Part shown: piece after piece, positions 62,862 through 63,478 of the stretch
How positions within the stretch are numbered: the stretch's first letter is position 1
Layout: each line of letters begins with the position of its first letter
Origin: Psychrobacter sp. 5A.1
GTDB taxonomy: Bacteria > Pseudomonadota > Gammaproteobacteria > Pseudomonadales > Moraxellaceae
DNA: 63,478 bases
Assembly (NCBI RefSeq): GCF_030407455.1
Contig: NZ_JASDDJ010000013.1
Coordinates: 1 to 63,478, forward strand
Reading direction: 5' to 3'
Program-made: the position numbers and the translations under genes
The notes under the pieces: generated by a model
The model's input: the letters and a program-made list of their open reading frames with translations, nothing else
Databases searched by the model: none
What the model was told of the DNA's origin: nothing

Positions 62862-63431
62862 ATGAGCTATAAAGAAGAAATAACTCAAGATATTGCAGAG
62901 ATTATGACAGACTTGGAAGTACAACCTATTCTTTTCGTTGGTTCTGGCATATCTCAAAGGTACTTTGACACTCCAACATGGCAAGGTCTTATGAAGATAT
63001 TGGTCAAAACTTGTCCCGAGCTTAATAAAAGAAAGTTTGCCTTTTATGAGCAGCAGTACAGAAGGGCTAATTTAACTGATTATACTTTAATGGCTAGTAG
63101 TTTTGTCGAAACTTACAGTGATTGGGCATGGGAAACGATGGATGAAGATAATTCTATATTTCCTCCAGAATTATTTGAAGATAATTCGCAGAAGCAAGGT
63201 TATATTAAGCATATAGTTTCTAAATATTTTGAAAACGTCACTAACTCTATTGATTTAGAAGCTAGTGAACACAAAAAAGAAATTGAATCCTTAAAGAAGA
63301 TAAATCCTCATGCCATTATTACAACTAATTATGACGGTGCTTTAGAAATAATTTTTGATGAATATCAAAAAATTGTTGGTCAGCAAGTAATTAGAGCTAA
63401 CTATAGTCAAGCCTACTTAAAAGTGTTATAA
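62862..63431 (+). CDS. SIR2-like domain protein, probably truncated
   Basis: A 189-residue ORF from ATG 62862, preceded by a strong GGAGGAAG; the TTG at 62850 overlaps that site. EVQPILFVGSGISQRYFDTP near residue 20 is the Gly-rich NAD-binding start of SIR2-like proteins. TPTWQGLMKILVKTC and INPHAIITTNYDGALEIIF near 145-160 are further family marks. SIR2-like defence proteins run on past this point and usually carry a second effector or sensor domain. Here the reading ends soon after IVGQQVIRANYS, so truncation or frameshift is likely. AT-rich, next to tRNA-Ser. Confidence 0.75.
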   Translation: MSYKEEITQDIAEIMTDLEVQPILFVGSGISQRYFDTPTWQGLMKILVKTCPELNKRKFAFYEQQYRRANLTDYTLMASSFVETYSDWAWETMDEDNSIFPPELFEDNSQKQGYIKHIVSKYFENVTNSIDLEASEHKKEIESLKKINPHAIITTNYDGALEIIFDEYQKIVGQQVIRANYSQAYLKVL

Positions 63432-63478
63432 ACTAATTATCAAACTTAATTATTATTATAAAGACCATGACTTACTCA

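Overview
The window looks like chromosomal DNA of a Psychrobacter-type gammaproteobacterium (Moraxellaceae). This is inferred from the moderate GC content, the long (~530 aa) isocitrate lyase with an unlinked malate synthase G, the eno-ftsB-ispD and perM-hda gene orders, and many small TA-flanked inverted-repeat elements between genes. No rRNA or species marker is present, so the genus is an inference.

Layout. 1-6176: malate synthase G (glcB), a porin and CTP synthase (pyrG). 6177-10525: kdsA followed by a copper block: a cysteine-free HMA-like protein, a CopZ-type chaperone and the CopA Cu(I) ATPase. 10526-14700: eno, ftsB, ispD and a BLUF blue-light receptor with a C-terminal membrane anchor. 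14700-24500: tRNA-Glu, a small membrane protein, rnt, pyrC, argG, an unrecognised membrane protein, a YkuD L,D-transpeptidase, a CYTH-CHAD protein and a DUF4349 lipoprotein. 24500-31500: isocitrate lyase, a LysR regulator, a Sad-like semialdehyde dehydrogenase, and purM-purN overlapping by one base. 31750-41500: an AI-2E/PerM permease, hda, a DUF2057 protein, dps, a YcxB-like protein, serS, two small orphan genes and transketolase.

41440-45680 is an accessory hotspot between tkt and a NERD-domain gene. It holds an AT-rich methyltransferase, the tail of a dead IS256-family transposase, two orphan genes, a truncated copy of the NERD gene start and a truncated copy of the tkt end. The tkt copy differs from the native gene only at synonymous sites, which points to import of a related strain's allele with its cargo. 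45850-52730 is a complete dipeptide-type ABC importer (A-B-C-D-F order) with a DUF4424 gene overlapping its last gene. 53425-58485 is an alcohol/aldehyde oxidation cluster (GMC oxidoreductase, DUF779, zinc alcohol dehydrogenase, ExaC-like aldehyde dehydrogenase). 58816-62335 holds a Pif1/RecD-like helicase, an Epd-like dehydrogenase and tRNA-Ser(UGA). Past the tRNA is an AT-rich stretch with a SIR2-domain ORF that looks cut short, possibly the edge of a defence island.

The most unusual structure is the set of small inverted-repeat elements with ends TAGGGYGTGT...ACRCCCTA. There are four full or near-full copies of about 175 bp, a ~270 bp relative, and many solo ends and collapsed palindromes. 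In at least three genes (glcB, the L,D-transpeptidase gene, the helicase gene), and perhaps eno, the element's terminal TA forms part of the stop codon. That fits insertion at TA dinucleotides inside stop codons, where the element's first G regenerates a stop. No complete new system is proven here. The best leads are the tkt-NERD cargo hotspot, the stop-codon elements, the membrane-anchored BLUF protein and the truncated SIR2 gene by tRNA-Ser.
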